Source of the DNA: Pisaster brevispinus
Taxonomy: Eukaryota; Echinodermata; Asteroidea; Forcipulatida; Asteriidae
Assembly: GCA_023634235.1 (NCBI GenBank)
Contig: JAMKCF010000001.1
Location: forward strand, 14,952,258 to 15,016,257
Direction of reading: 5' to 3'
Length of the DNA stretch: 64,000 bases
The notes beneath the pieces were generated by a model that saw only the letters and a program-made list of their open reading frames with translations, was not told the DNA's origin and did not search any database. Position numbers and translations under genes: made by a program. Shown piece by piece: positions 11,094 to 22,800 of the stretch. Every line of letters starts with the position of its first letter. Position 1 is the stretch's first letter.

Positions 11094-13030
11094 AATTCAG
11101 ATTCTTCAGATGGGGAGGCCCTTCCTGAAATGACATCATTGAAGCGCCCGAGGGATTACACCCATAGTGTGAGTTTATGGGTTTGATAGATATTCTGCAT
11201 TATGTTCTTAATACAATACATCATGACTGCAGTCTGTGGATTGACAAAGCCGCCTGGTTTAAATGATTATTTTATCAGCATAACAATCAACTTGCATAAT
11301 GTAAAGTTGGAGATAGCATTTATTGTACAAGTCCCACAAACAACTTCCACTTTCAATCCCAATCTCAGACTTGACCACTTATTTTTCTGCCAACTATTCA
11401 TACAAAGAAGCTTCCATTACATTAATTCTGTCATGTAGCAAATTGGGAGGCCACTGAATTCTATAGCTAATGTTGCTAATACTTTTTGTTGTTTAATAGT
11501 TGTTAATTTTTGCAACAGGCTAGCTCGGTGGTCTAGTGGTAAGACATCTGCTCTAGCAATGCAAAGGTCGTGGGTTCGAATCCCACCCAAGTGATTTGCC
11601 TGAGGATTTTTTTCACAGAACTTGGGAAAGTACTGAGTATACAGTGCTTAATACACATCGGCACTTTAAAAAGTAACTTGTTAGAGGACATTTGGTGTTT
11701 TAATTTTTTTCTTAAACAGACTGAAGATAACCCTACAAGGATGAAACCAAGACATGCTAGGACTGCTGCCAGGGCCACCATTTCAAACTTTGTTGAACTC
11801 CTTCAGGTTTGTTAATCCCTAGTATCCCTACAGCCTGCCCTAGTATTCCGATTGTGGAGTGGGGCATTGTAGTTTAGTGTATGTATCGGTCAACAAAATA
11901 AATATGTAATGTTGTCTACAATGTTGTAATTCCTTTTCCATCTTCTTTGTTTGTTCAATGGTCCATTCAAGTTTTTAATGGTTCAGTTTATGTTTCTCTT
12001 TATTGTACATGCAGTTTCACATGTCATTTTTTCTCCAGGAGCTACGCTCTCTGTATATTTTAGTTTAAAGATTTAGCTCACTGGATCAGAACACTGAGAA
12101 TCAGGGAAACTTCCAAGTACATGTATGCAGTCACACATTGCTTTTTACACCTGAATAAAAAAAAATTCTAAATGCATGGCTCTATACCATATTGCCTAAA
12201 CCTGAAGAAATTCCCACTTTTTGAAACAGCACATCAGTGATGAAGAAAAAACCTGCTGTTGTCGAGGAAAATACTCCTGTTGTTGGTGATGAAAGTACCT
12301 TGACAACATGTACTTCACCAGACACCACCTCCACTACACGGTGCCTTGCTCAAGTGGTCAGGTAACGACCTGTTTTATTGCTTATTTGCATGGGTACTAA
12401 AGTTTATTTTACGAAGCTGGTTCTCTAATGCAGTAATTTTAGAAACACAAATGTTTCTATGGATGACAATAGTGTCACATAAGTGTTTTATGAGGAGCCT
12501 AACGAGCTGGGAATCAATCTAAAGAGATGTAAATGAAGAGAGTAAGCATTATTTAAACTAGAATATTGAACGTCTTTCGAGAAAAAAAATTGTATGCATA
12601 AATTGTGACACAATCGGTTCATTTTTGTAAATTAAGAACATTTAATTAATTTGAGTGATTGTTAATGTTTTAATAACTAACCCCAACACGTACGGAAAGG
12701 CTTCATACAACACTCCATTTTGAATCTATACACAGCAGTTTTTTTTTGTTCCATTGTTGACATTTAACTATTGCATCTTGGTGAAACTGCAAGTAAATTA
12801 CCTGACTTGAATCCGTTTAATAGCTCTATGCTTGAACGTACAATGTGTTTTCGGTGTCAGAAATGAAACTGAATTGGCCACACTGTCTCTTTATGTAACA
12901 GTGATGTATTATACAAACAAGATAGTGAAGAAGAGCGTATGAGTGATGAACACATCATGGACATGCTAGCAGATGAGGCTCCTTCTAATGCAACAGATCC
13001 TGAAAAGGCTGATGATGACAAAGACAACAG
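11094..13030 (+). CDS. HECT gene leader exons (four), disordered acidic region
   Basis: Exon 11094-11168 reads NSDSSDGEALPEMTSLKRP and onward; the GTGAGT donor follows. Exon 11720-11806 is TEDNPTRMKPRHARTAARAT and ends FVELLQ before GTTTGT. Exon 12230-12361 is open in one frame (VMKKKPAVVEENTPVVGDES) and ends in phase with exon 12902-13030 (DVLYKQDSEEERMSDEHIMD). The last two share the codon split AG|T, which supports joining them. The phase between 11806 and 12230 does not match, so an exon or border is misplaced or an indel is present. No domain is recognised; this looks like a linker that recruits partners or is simply unstructured. Confidence 0.5.
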
Positions 13031-16000
13031 GTATTTTTTGTTAAGTAATCAGAGCATCTAAAACTACAGGAGTAGCTGTATTTGTTGAGTCACCATTTTG
13101 ATGGCATGAGGAGTATCTGCTTCGTGTTCCATCAAGATTTTAATTTGTGTTGTACATATGTACATCTTTGACGAGTGAATGTTCTGCATGTGTACAAGTA
13201 TTGTGTAGTTATCATTGGTCTTAAAAAATGTGCTTATGCATTGAAGGCATGTTGTGTGAGGCAAAACAACCCTCTTGCTGCAAGATATGCCAATATAGTG
13301 CTGTAATTAATCACAAATAAATCAATCACCGAACTGCACACATTAGTGCTGGTTACTTGTAATCACAGTGAGGCTCTACGTATCAGAGCATAAACAATTC
13401 AATATTTCAGATGTTGTCTCCTAGAAATAAATCTGTTTTGGTTTAGTGAGGTATTATTTAATATAGGGGTGTTGCATTGTTAGTTGCCTCTGTTTTCAAT
13501 AATTGTTAACAATTTAGGGTTATGGGGTTTTAGGGTTAGGGGTAGGGTAAGTTAAGGATATTAATTCTAATGATTATGGAAAAATCTATTGAATTTGTAT
13601 TGCAATGACTATTGTGGAAAATGTTTGTGTTGTAGGTACCTACAGGAGTTGATAGGGGAAACAGTTTCCATGCTCCCAGAACAGTGGCAACAAACTGTTG
13701 TCAATATCAGTGAGGAGACGGCGCATCCTCAGTGATGCACTGATTGGGATTGGTTATAACCAATCCAATCTACTATGCAAATTAGCAGTTAGTTTCACAG
13801 GGGAGTCGGGGTTGATATTGGAGGCCTCACCAGAGAGTTTAGTACTCTTTGGAAAGGAAGTTTCCAGCTCTGACATGACAGAAGGTAAGGTTCAATTGCT
13901 GTCCAGTTTGATTGCCGTTCAGTATTGTTGTGTTGTCATAATGTATACCTTATAAGTACTGGGAAACAGTGTAAGAACCACCCCGGTATAAACAGTTCTC
14001 ATTAAGAATTTTTGAGAGTAATAATAATCCATATTCATTTCATTCTTAGGTAGGTTTTGAGAAAATAGGTGAACACACTCTAATAATATTTATTTGGTGT
14101 TGCAGGAAGTGCTGGGAATAATTTTTTTCGGCCAAACTTCATTCGGCTGGAAGGAAGCAATTTCGCTTCCTTGGACAGCTTACTGCAGCCATAATTTTAA
14201 ATGGAGGGCCTGGGTTCCCTATCTTTGGTGGAGTACATCCTGGGGGGTAGGGCAGAGACCTTCAAGAAGGCCCACTTACCAGACAGTATGGTAAATGCAC
14301 TGACACAGGTAAACTTGAAATTATCTTACAACATTCAATCACCACATTGGATGGTTGAACAGGCTCAGTAAGGTACATTGTTTAGGGGAGGATGATCGGT
14401 TATTCCTTGGACTTGGCCTTTACAACCTCAGAATTGGCGGCATTGATGTAGTTTTCCCAAGGCTGCGTCTTGGTTCACAATGGTACCCAACTGCTATTGT
14501 CTTTACCATGAAATTATTCATGTAGAGGTAGCCTGCAGTTGAAGTGTGCCAGGTGTTGTTGAACCCACAGGGATCAACACAAGTTGAATATGTAATCCTC
14601 TGTTTGGCTTAAACAAAATTGCATATGGTGTCAGATATAACTACCATTGCTTTTAAGATAAACCTGTAAGTCTCATGTCCAAAAGGCTTTTAACACATTC
14701 ATTAACTGTGTAATTAAAACTCAATCATACACTGTCACTTGTCAAAAATACTTTTAACCTTTCAACTGTTTTAAGTATCCATCTAGCTACAAAATTGTGG
14801 TGTTTTTTTAATACATGTACTTATTTATACTTTTTATTTTATCAAGTTGGAGTCTATGGACGAAACAGACATCACTGCCAATATTGACCAATTACTCCCC
14901 AGTAGGTATGATGCTGGGTACAGTAAGCCACTTGTCGGACCTGATGATCTGCCAAAATGGGTGCAGGCATTGGTTCAGCACCATGTACTATGCAAGCCTA
15001 GGATGGAGCTTGAGCAGTTCATACATGGTAAGTAAAATAGGTGCTCAGGCACCACCAAACACTTCTTGAAACTCTTAGAACAGCACAATGTCTGATATCA
15101 AAGTGACATCAGATCTCAAATAACACAAATTAATTGTTTTTCAAATCAGAACTTCTGAACCACTAAGTCGATTTTCAAAATGTAATGATCATCAACAAGT
15201 TTCTGTAAAATAACCAAGATTAGCCTTGCATTGTGTTAAACCGGAAGTTGTAGTACCAAGGATTCCTAAGCGTTGGTTTTATTTTTTTTTAATTGCCTAA
15301 ATATTGATTAGTATTTCTATTTTTTGCAGGTTTGTCTGCAGGTGGTGTGCTAAAAATGATGAAGGTCCGCCCTCGCCAGTGCTCAGTACTCCTGGAAGGC
15401 CGCAAACCAAGCGAACTGACTGCCTCAGCATTGCGCGATATTATGACCTTTGATTTCACGGGTGAACCTGGCTCCAACAACTACATGGCTGAGGAGACAG
15501 TGGCCCAAGGTTGGATAATGTTGTTGCAGGCAGCAGAAGGTAAAGACACCAGAAAATAGTTCTCTGACAATAAAATAATGCAACAACTTAAGAAATGCTG
15601 TAACAAAAGTGTTCATTATTAAAGAATCTGAACAGACAGACATTTGTTTTAAAAAACATTACCTTGGATTGGACTAGATTTTCTTACAAAACCTACAATT
15701 CGGCAACCAAAGTAAATAATTGTTTTTGGTGCAGACACTACTTAGTCTGCTATTAAACTGATTTTACTGGATTTGAGACATTATTTGTGAGGGATGTATT
15801 TCTATAAACAGATTGAGGTCCAGTTTACATTCAAAAACAAAAAACATATTAAGAATACACTGTCCCAGTTCACAAATTCATAGTCAAGAGTGAGCATGGA
15901 TTACTTTAACAGAATGTTCAAGTATCTTTACACCGTGTAATTCACTTTTATTTTTATCTTTCAGCCGGAGAAGCTGTGGCCAATGTAGACGGCCATCCCA

Positions 16001-16233
16001 TGAGTATTTCCCTCCCCGACATTCTCATGTGGCTCACAGGATTACAGGAGCTGCCCTGTGAGCCAAGCGATGTTCGACTAAACATTGGGTTTAAAAAGAG
16101 AGTGCTTCCAAAATTAAATACATGTGGATTTGTGATCACTCTACCCCTCACAGAGAGATTCCAGAACCTTGACTCCATTGTCGATGAGTATGCTGCCCTA
16201 GTTGTTGAGAGTCAGGGTTTTGGGTCTGTTTAA
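11094..16233 (+). CDS. HECT-type E3 ubiquitin ligase (G2E3-like), multi-exon, with frame breaks
   Basis: The gene is supported as exons at 11094-11168, 11720-11806, 12230-12361, 12902-13030, 13636-13875 or so, 14106-14308, 14847-15027, 15330-15539 and 15965-16233, nearly all with clear AG and GT borders. The 5' exons encode an acidic, Ser/Thr-rich disordered leader. From 13690 onward the product is a HECT domain: the N-lobe (VRRRRILSDAL, VSFTGE, DIGGLTREF, FRFLGQLTAAIILNGGPGF), then the C-lobe with a GSN motif and the catalytic Cys in LPKLNTCGF. HECT enzymes accept ubiquitin on this Cys and pass it to a substrate Lys. The N-lobe exons need at least three one- or two-base frame changes, so the locus is either a recent pseudogene or carries sequence errors. 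The protein ends with the usual aromatic tail (GFGSV). Confidence 0.7.
11517..11668 (+). repeat. tRNA-derived SINE
   Basis: An A-box (TGGTCTAGTGGT, 11529-11540) and a B-box (GGGTTCGAATCCC, 11572-11584) are spaced as in a tRNA head. They are followed by a non-tRNA body (ttcacagaacttgggaaag, then actgagtatacagtgc) rather than a 3' acceptor stem. It lies in the intron just before the HECT leader exon at 11720, in the same orientation as the gene. SINEs of this build are common in echinoderms and other marine invertebrates. Confidence 0.75.
13636..14308 (+). CDS. HECT N-lobe exons with compensating frameshifts
   Basis: The exon at 13636 begins in phase with the previous one (YLQELIGETVSMLPEQWQQT) and then hits a stop unless two bases are restored near 13694. 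The next frame gives SVRRRRILSDALIGIG...LAVSFTGES. From 13811 the first frame returns as VDIGGLTREFSTLW, and near 13850 the frame changes again to GKEVSSSDMTEG before a GTAAGG donor. Exon 14106-14308 similarly needs two shifts to give FRFLGQLTAAIILNGGPGF and VEYILGGRAETFKKAHLPDS. Protein-level conservation is good on both sides of every shift, so the lesions are either young or artefacts. The region corresponds to the E2-binding N-lobe of a HECT domain. Confidence 0.6.
14847..15027 (+). CDS. HECT domain middle exon
   Basis: The exon is open throughout (LESMDETDITANIDQLLPSR to LCKPRMELEQFIHG) with ATCAAG before it and GTAAGT after it. It corresponds to the helical part of the HECT N-lobe, before the hinge: the VL-x-R/K-x4-LEQF-x-x-GL pattern is typical, completed by GL in the next exon. 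No frame break is seen here. Confidence 0.7.
15330..15539 (+). CDS. HECT hinge / early C-lobe exon
   Basis: After TTTTTGCAG the product reads GLSAGGVLKMMKVRPRQCSV and on through LTASALRDIMTFDF to EPGSNNYMAEETVAQGWIML. GSN followed by x3-EE-x-TV-x-x-W is characteristic of this part of HECT proteins related to G2E3. The donor is GTAAAG. The following intron (15540-15964) contains the left breakpoint of the tandem duplication at 15750. Confidence 0.75.
15965..16233 (+). CDS. HECT catalytic C-lobe, terminal exon
   Basis: This exon encodes SISLPDILMWLTGLQELPCE, then IGFKKRVLPKLNTCGFVITL and PLTERFQNLDSIVDEYAALV, ending GFGSV and TAA. The Cys in NTCGF (codon 16123-16125) is in the position of the ubiquitin-accepting cysteine (T-C-x5-LP pattern). 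The frame is clean here. An almost identical copy lies in unit 2 (35890-36156), where a 2-bp deletion upstream of the Cys breaks the frame. Confidence 0.8.
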
Positions 16234-18612
16234 CCATGTCTGCTCATGATTCCTTTGTTTTGACAACTCGATTTTATTATCCTCGGGCAATGCTCGACTC
16301 TCCGTGCTGCATTAGAAGTTTGAGCAAAATAATAAACCACAAGGGAAACTGACTGGGTAAACAGTGATTTGTTTTGGCGGGAAACTGTAGAGGGTGGACT
16401 GGGTGGTCACTGTGATGAATCAGTGGGAAACGAGCACCGGTGGGAAAGGTGCCATGGAAACTTTACAACTCGCTGGATGTCTATAACGTATTATTACTGT
16501 ATGTGGAATAGTTATTTTTCTGAAAACCACTAATATACTATATTTTACAGTTAGTTGCCTCCATGTTGCCAGTAAAATTTTATAAGACTTCATAATCCCG
16601 AAAAACTGCCTATTTTGTACGTAAACATGAAACAAATTGAAACAGTTTTTATTTGACCACAAGTACCAAACAACAAGGTTAAAATCTGCAAAACAATCAC
16701 TAGAGGATGCATTGTCATGCCAAGGACCTTATTTATGTCAAACCACATTTTCTGGGCTCGTTTTCTCAGAGAGGAAAGATTGATCCTAAATGCAAATCAA
16801 TTTTAATCGCTAAGCAATGTGTGATGTCCCAATGCAGGTTTCTGTGGTGATATTGACAACTCATCTTGTTAAAGATGAATCTTAGTGCTTTGTGAAATCG
16901 ACTGTCGGTGGCATTAGTCAATACAAAAATACTTATAGTAATATCAAAGTCATCTACAGTTGTGTGCAATGTTTATTTCATTTTATTTTGTATGCGAAAA
17001 GTAAACAAATCATTCAGTTCAAAAAAGAAAGTTGAATCCATGAACATTTTTGTTTTCCATTTATGTAGACCCCCAGAAGACTTCATGACCCCAACTAGAA
17101 AACCCTTCATGGTCAGCAATGACTCTGACAAGATTTCACTTACTTAGTCAGATGCATTCCAGGACCAAAATCATTGATTGTTAATGACATCAAAGGAAGA
17201 GTGTTCAATTGCAATGATTTTGGTCTTGGGATGCATCTGACCAAGTTTGGCTGAAAACAGATGCGGAAGTGCTTTAACAAACAAAAGTTAAGTCACAAAC
17301 TATTATTTGAACTTTGTCCCCAATTTGTGAAAAGCCGTACGACCAGGAAACTAAAATAACCACATACAATATGGAATTTTGTAATGCCTGTTGATTTTAT
17401 TACACTTCATAAGGTTTGTAGCGGTCAGAACATCACTATTGATTTGTTTACCATCTCTTTGTTTTAGCTCTTGAGGGCGCTATTTTTTCTTAGCCATGCT
17501 TTAGAAGCCAGACAGAAATCTCCATTTTGTTGAACCTTTTGTTTTTAATTAGATCAATTTTGTCACATTTTTTGTCACCCCTGGACAGCTCAGATAAAGT
17601 AAGTTTTACAACTTGTTCCATAGATAGAATTCAGAAGTTATTTCTGTAATTGTTAGTTAGATAAAGTTGTATTTTCAAGTTTATTACTTTAGTGATTGTT
17701 TCCTAAATGGAATGGCCATGCATGTCATGGTGGTCTAGAAGTGGGCCTACATTGAAGGTCATATAGTGCTAATTTCTTCTTAGTATTGTACAGTTGTTCA
17801 CTGTTTACTTGAAGTTCTAGGTTTGAAGTTCATATTATTGGTCAAGTTCTTTCTTTCTTAAAGTTGGTGAATTTATGAGACAGTTGTTATCTATTCAGAG
17901 GAAGGTCAACTCAGTTGTTTCGCTTTGTTAATTGACAATCTACTTAATTTGGTATTCTTTCTGTGTTTATCTTGTTACAGTTGAACCACACACCACAATC
18001 ACGAATCGTCACCTCAAATCTTAGTCTCAAACTGTCAAATAGTCATAAATCACTTTAATCTGTCACACAATTACCTCATCTTCGCCATGTGGTCAGCAAT
18101 TTTAAGTCAAATAAATATCTCGTGAAGTTCATCTAAGTCAACATGTATGCTGTGCGTATCATTTTTCTGAGCATTACTTGATCAACATTTCATCGCCCAT
18201 CTGTAGCACTTTGGAGGCTACAAGGTTTTTGAATGAGCATTATGACCTAGCATTATGTTTACACTAACCAAAAACATTTTGCTGTGATAAGCCTACGTTT
18301 TGGTACAGTAAAGTAGTGTCAGTGGCTCTGCCCTCTTCTCCCCTCCAATTCCTGAGGAAAACAATTAAGTACACTAATTATTTAGCATGACAGAAGCGTT
18401 TCAAGTTTAATGGCAACTGTATCTTCCTACAGAATTATACATGTACTACCCATGATGAGTCTATTTCAAAAGAGCATAATTATTTGGGACGCGTATTGCA
18501 AAATGAACTGCTTGGCTTGGACTTACTAAGTATAATGTTAATGTACAATACAATTTTTGTCCGCGGCAAATCTTGCAACATCTAGGTAGACCTGCACACC
18601 ATCTTCATATGC
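16234..18612 (+). other. HECT 3' flank, no gene seen
   Basis: This stretch has no supported coding region; short open frames on both strands have no family resemblance and are copied unchanged in unit 2 as part of the duplication. It presumably holds the HECT 3' UTR; candidate AATAAA signals are present (for example within aaaataataaacc near 16330). A strong hairpin at 17143-17245 is listed separately. Confidence 0.4.
17143..17245. repeat. Hairpin with 34-bp arms
   Basis: The arm at 17143-17176 (cttagtcagatgcattccag...) pairs with 17212-17245 with three mismatches and a 35-base loop. The shape suits a small foldback element or a miRNA-precursor-like structure. An identical copy is at 37066-37168 in unit 2. 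Confidence 0.7.
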
Positions 18613-19344
18613 CTAGGGACTGATTGTTTCTTGTAGGTTTCTGAATTCGTCAGCGTCGAGTGGACACTCAATGGTTGGAACAATGACATGGGGCTGTTCT
18701 CTGCTTTGAAGCTCTGTGGGTGATATCCCATGATATGGATCATCTTGAGGTGAGGATTCATGCAGGCATGTCAGGTGATGGAACAGGTAAAATAGTTGTA
18801 CTGGGGAACGGTTACCTTCAGTTGAAATGTTATGTTCATTGTGTGCCTGCCGGAACTCATCAAGTTTTTCATTTATCCTTGGAACATAAGAGTAATGGAG
18901 ACAGAATAAATCTGTTTCGTTGTTTGGGTCTAATAGTCCTTGTTCTTCGAGTTGGTAGAATGTTGGATTGAAGATGTGTGCACAGTGAGTGTTTATGTCC
19001 CGGTTTAGTCTTTCAACTCACTCGTTGTGAACAGAAGAACCAACAACAACAGGACTTGGTTTGCTGTCAATTCCTCTGTGTTCATACATGAGGTCCCAAA
19101 TATCTTTCTCTCCTCCGTAGTCTGACCTCACTCTAATTGGCCAACCATACTGTTTTGTAGCAGCAATGAAATTTTGTTTTACTGTATCTGCTTCATTGTT
19201 TGTGCTGCATTGTAGAAAAGTTATAAGGCGTGAGAACCCATCTATTGCTGCATGCACAACAAATTTCCAACGTATCAGCTTGTGATTTCTATCCACATGC
19301 CAAAGATAATTTGGGCAAGGCACACTGTACACCCGTCTTGTGGT
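18613..19344 (-). pseudogene. Integrase-core (DDE) gene, catalytic and C-terminal exon, unit 1
   Basis: On the minus strand the frame reads RRVYSVPCPNYLWHVDRNHK, LIRWKFVVHAAIDGFSRLIT and VRSDYGGE, then SSVHNE followed by a TGA (19018-19020) and VERLNRDINTH...LHYSYVPRINEKLDEF. It ends at a TAG (18613). WHVD, RSD and the Glu in the VHN-x-R-x-E-R-L block fit the DDE triad of a retroviral-type integrase core widely found as stand-alone transposon-derived genes in cnidarians, echinoderms and fish. The TGA replaces the expected Arg just before that Glu, so the last catalytic residue would be lost on termination. Unit 2 has the same stop. The upstream exons are at 27125-27276 and 27556-27795; the gap is filled by inserted elements. 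Confidence 0.75.
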
Positions 19345-19842
19345 CTTATGGTCCCTGATCTTTCAGAATATAAGCTTATAAGAAATAAGGTTACCTTTCT
19401 TCAACCCTGCAGTAAGCCACCGAGCCATGATTTTCAAGGCAGAATTAGCATTTTTGTTAATTACTCCTCTAATGAATAAAGTAGAAAGCCTTTTTTTCTT
19501 GACTTCCTCCATAATACGATTGAAAAACATAATGGAGAATTTAAGTGGCCTAGCTTATCTGGTTTGCCCGCTACATCCAATTCAACTGGCGCTGGTCCAA
19601 GGTGTATGGGGATTTCCCCATAGACTTGCGGTGACATTCCTTAGCGTAGGGCCTATGCCTTAGCATACATGTACATGTTGTATGCTCTGCAGGCAGGCTT
19701 GTCTGTCAACAGATGAAATAACACAGACTTGATGGTGCCAGCTGTTGGGCTTCACCAAAGGTTTCCAAAGAGTTATTTATTTTGTGCGGTAAGGGGGGCG
19801 GTGCTTATGTTTTGGACTTTGTGAATATAGTTTTTTTTTTTA
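19345..19842. other. Sequence between integrase exon and 4.4-kb block
   Basis: I cannot name this stretch. On the minus strand about 19350-19545 is open in one frame and looks protein-like (NSALKIMARWLTAGLKKGNL) but ends in a TGA and matches no family I recognise. It is also present in unit 2 (39272-39770). It ends in a T-run at 19831-19841. Confidence 0.3.
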
Positions 19843-22800
19843 GGTGTTCGGCTAACAGCCGAACAACTATTGTTATTGTTATGTTTTTTTTTTTTGTTTT
19901 TTTTTTTCCTCGTGTTCTTCTTTCCCTCCGAACCTTCTCCAGCAATTTTAAACAAAAGTAAAGCTTGTACAAACTTAAAACTTACTGTGTACATAGGCAA
20001 TAGTGAGTAGATGAAACCACCACTTTGTTGGAATGATGACGACATTGATGACGTCATGACAAGGTTTTTAAAGTTAAAAATGACAATTTTCTAAATGCTG
20101 TATCTTCGTGAATTTGACAGCTATGCAACTCATAATTGGGCATCTGATACATCAAGATTGGGGCAACATTTGAAAAGTTAACGCAAAAATCGCATGACCT
20201 TCACTTCCAGTCTTAACGGAAGGTCAAAGTCTGCCTTTGTGTTTTTTCGTCAAAAAAATCAACTTTTTGTCATAACTCAAAATTGAAATTGATTTGAACA
20301 TTGAAACTTATAAGGCAATTAAACATTAACATCAACACGCCACAAACATGACGATGTCATGATGACGTCATCGGGTATTGAATTACATTAAATCAATGTT
20401 TAATATTTGTAAAAAATCATAACTCATGAACCACATGTCGGATTTTTACAATCTACACATCATCGGATTGGTCGTTAAAAGGTTAACAAATGCTACACAA
20501 AACATGACCCCATTTGACCTTGACTTCCGGTTTAAACCGGAAGTTGAAAATTTCACAAAATTCATATCTCAAAAATTACGTCATATTTTAACATGAATTT
20601 TGCATCAGGTTATAGATGAGTTATTCTGCCGAAACTTTTGCACAGAGATTATAGCATTTTAATCTTTGCATCTGGTCAAAACTGGGCGTCAAAGCGCAAG
20701 TGTCTGTTGAACGACCTTGTACGACAATGCATGGTAGTGTAGGCCTACACGTAAATACAATGTATGTCAAACCTGTACCAGCCACGCACGTGTACGAGCA
20801 CGTGTAGTCAAGGTCTCGTTCCTCGTGTTCTTCTTTCCCTCCGAACCTTCTCCAGCAATTTTAAACAAAAGTAAAGCTCGTACAAACTTAAATCTTACTG
20901 TGTACATAGGCAATAGTGAGTAGATGAAACCGCCACTTTTTTGGAATGATGACGACATTGATGACGTCATGACAAGGTTTTTAATGTTGAAATCAGACCA
21001 TTTGCTTTGTGCTGTATCTTCGTGAATTTGAAAGCTATGAAACTCATAATTGGGCATATGATAGATCAAGATTGGGGCAACATTTGAAAAGTTAACGCCA
21101 AAATCGTATGACCTTCACTTCCGGTCTTAACGGAAGGTCAAAGTCTGCCTTTGTGTTTTTTCGTAAAAAAATTCAAATTTTTGTCATAACTCAAAATTGA
21201 AATTGATTTGAACATTGAAACTCATAAGGCAATTGAACATTATCATCAAAACGCCACAAACATGATGATGTCATGATGACGTCATCGGGTATTGAATTAC
21301 ATTAAATCAAAGTTTTATATTTGTAAAAAATCATAACTCATGAACCACATGTTGGATTTTTACAATCTACACAACATCGGATTGGTCGTTAAAAGGTCAA
21401 CAAATGCTACACACAACATGACCCCATTTGACCTTGACTTCCGGTTGAAATCGGAAGTTAAAGGTACAAATTATGTTATTTGGGGCTCTGGAGCCTAAAT
21501 GAAGCAAAATATGAAAAAAACTTTCAATTAATAATATTTCGTTTAGCTCACGAGCATTCTAGAAATATAATACGTGACGTCATAGCTACGTCACAACGAA
21601 AATCGTAGACGAGGACGAATTTTTTTTTATTTTGCTATCTCCAAAACTAAAGCTTGTACCGACTTAAAACTTACCAATTACCTAGACCACAGTGTGTACA
21701 TGACAAAAAACAATTTTTGGAATGATGACGTCATCGATGACGTCATTACGTTAAATTGAAGTTTTATGTTAAAATAATCATATCTCAAGAACCATGTATG
21801 CTACATACATGATAATTGTACCATATAAAAGCTCTTGAGGTATTAAACACTTCTTACACACAGTGTGACCCCATTTGACCTTTACTTCCGGTCGAAACCG
21901 GAAGTTGAAATTTTGTAAATAAAAAATCGTATCTCATTTACTTAAATGTTTTTGTTAATATAATTACGTGATTTTAAAACCCTTAGACGATTCTACAAAT
22001 GTTTACAACGTGTGACCCCATTTGACCTTCACTTCCGGTCCAAACCGGAAGTATAAGTTTGCACATACAAAAATGTGTATCTTATTAATGAAACGTGGTA
22101 CATTAATAATCATTAGGCCATGAGAATGAAAGTTATAGATTTGCGTCCGGGCATTTTTGAAATGACATGAGGCTTTTTTTCATTTTTCATTACTCATTAT
22201 TTTCTCGTAGTAAGCTTCTTCAACGATGTAATTGCAATAATAATAACAAGTGTGTATGTAGTTATTAATGCTAGTGATCTTGCTATATTGGGTACACAAA
22301 CTCCTGAGATTTCCCTACATCTGTCTCACATACCATGCGTACTAAAAAAAAACGTCCGTTCAAAATTCTCAAAATACTAAATGCGCCCGTTCAAAAAATG
22401 TCGCGCCAGGACAAAATCGTGGAGCGCCCGGGCAACAGAATCCCGACGTACATGTACACATGCACAATCCACCGTTAATAGTGTGCAGCGACGGGTACCC
22501 AGAGGTCGGCTATTTCGTAACGGCATTTCGCGTGCATTTTTCTGTGTCGCAGGGCATCCTGACTACATTTTTAGTCGATGAACGGAACCTTGTCTCAAAG
22601 ACTCAATAATTAAGTCGACCCCGCGCTATCATGAGAGATGTTATTATTGTACATTGTCCACCCTGTGGAGAACCCTGCTTGTATACTACTAATAAAATGC
22701 GTAAATATAATCTTTTACCGTTGTTTGATGATTTGAAACTTGAAAATTTGTGATGCAGAGTCCTTTTTGTGAAAAAAATGATTTTTTTTGAAAATAATGA

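Noticed and set aside
11521..11592. Functional tRNA gene
   Set aside because: A and B boxes are good but no closed cloverleaf with matching acceptor stem is seen, and a SINE body follows.
19773..21069. Minus-strand frames with FIYSLLPMYTV repeated twice
   Set aside because: They are shadows of the direct repeats in the 4.4-kb block; poly-A/T creates their Lys/Asn runs.
22381..22581. Arg-rich plus-strand frame in the 4.4-kb block
   Set aside because: Short, in repeat DNA with no counterpart in the other internal repeats; chance open frame.
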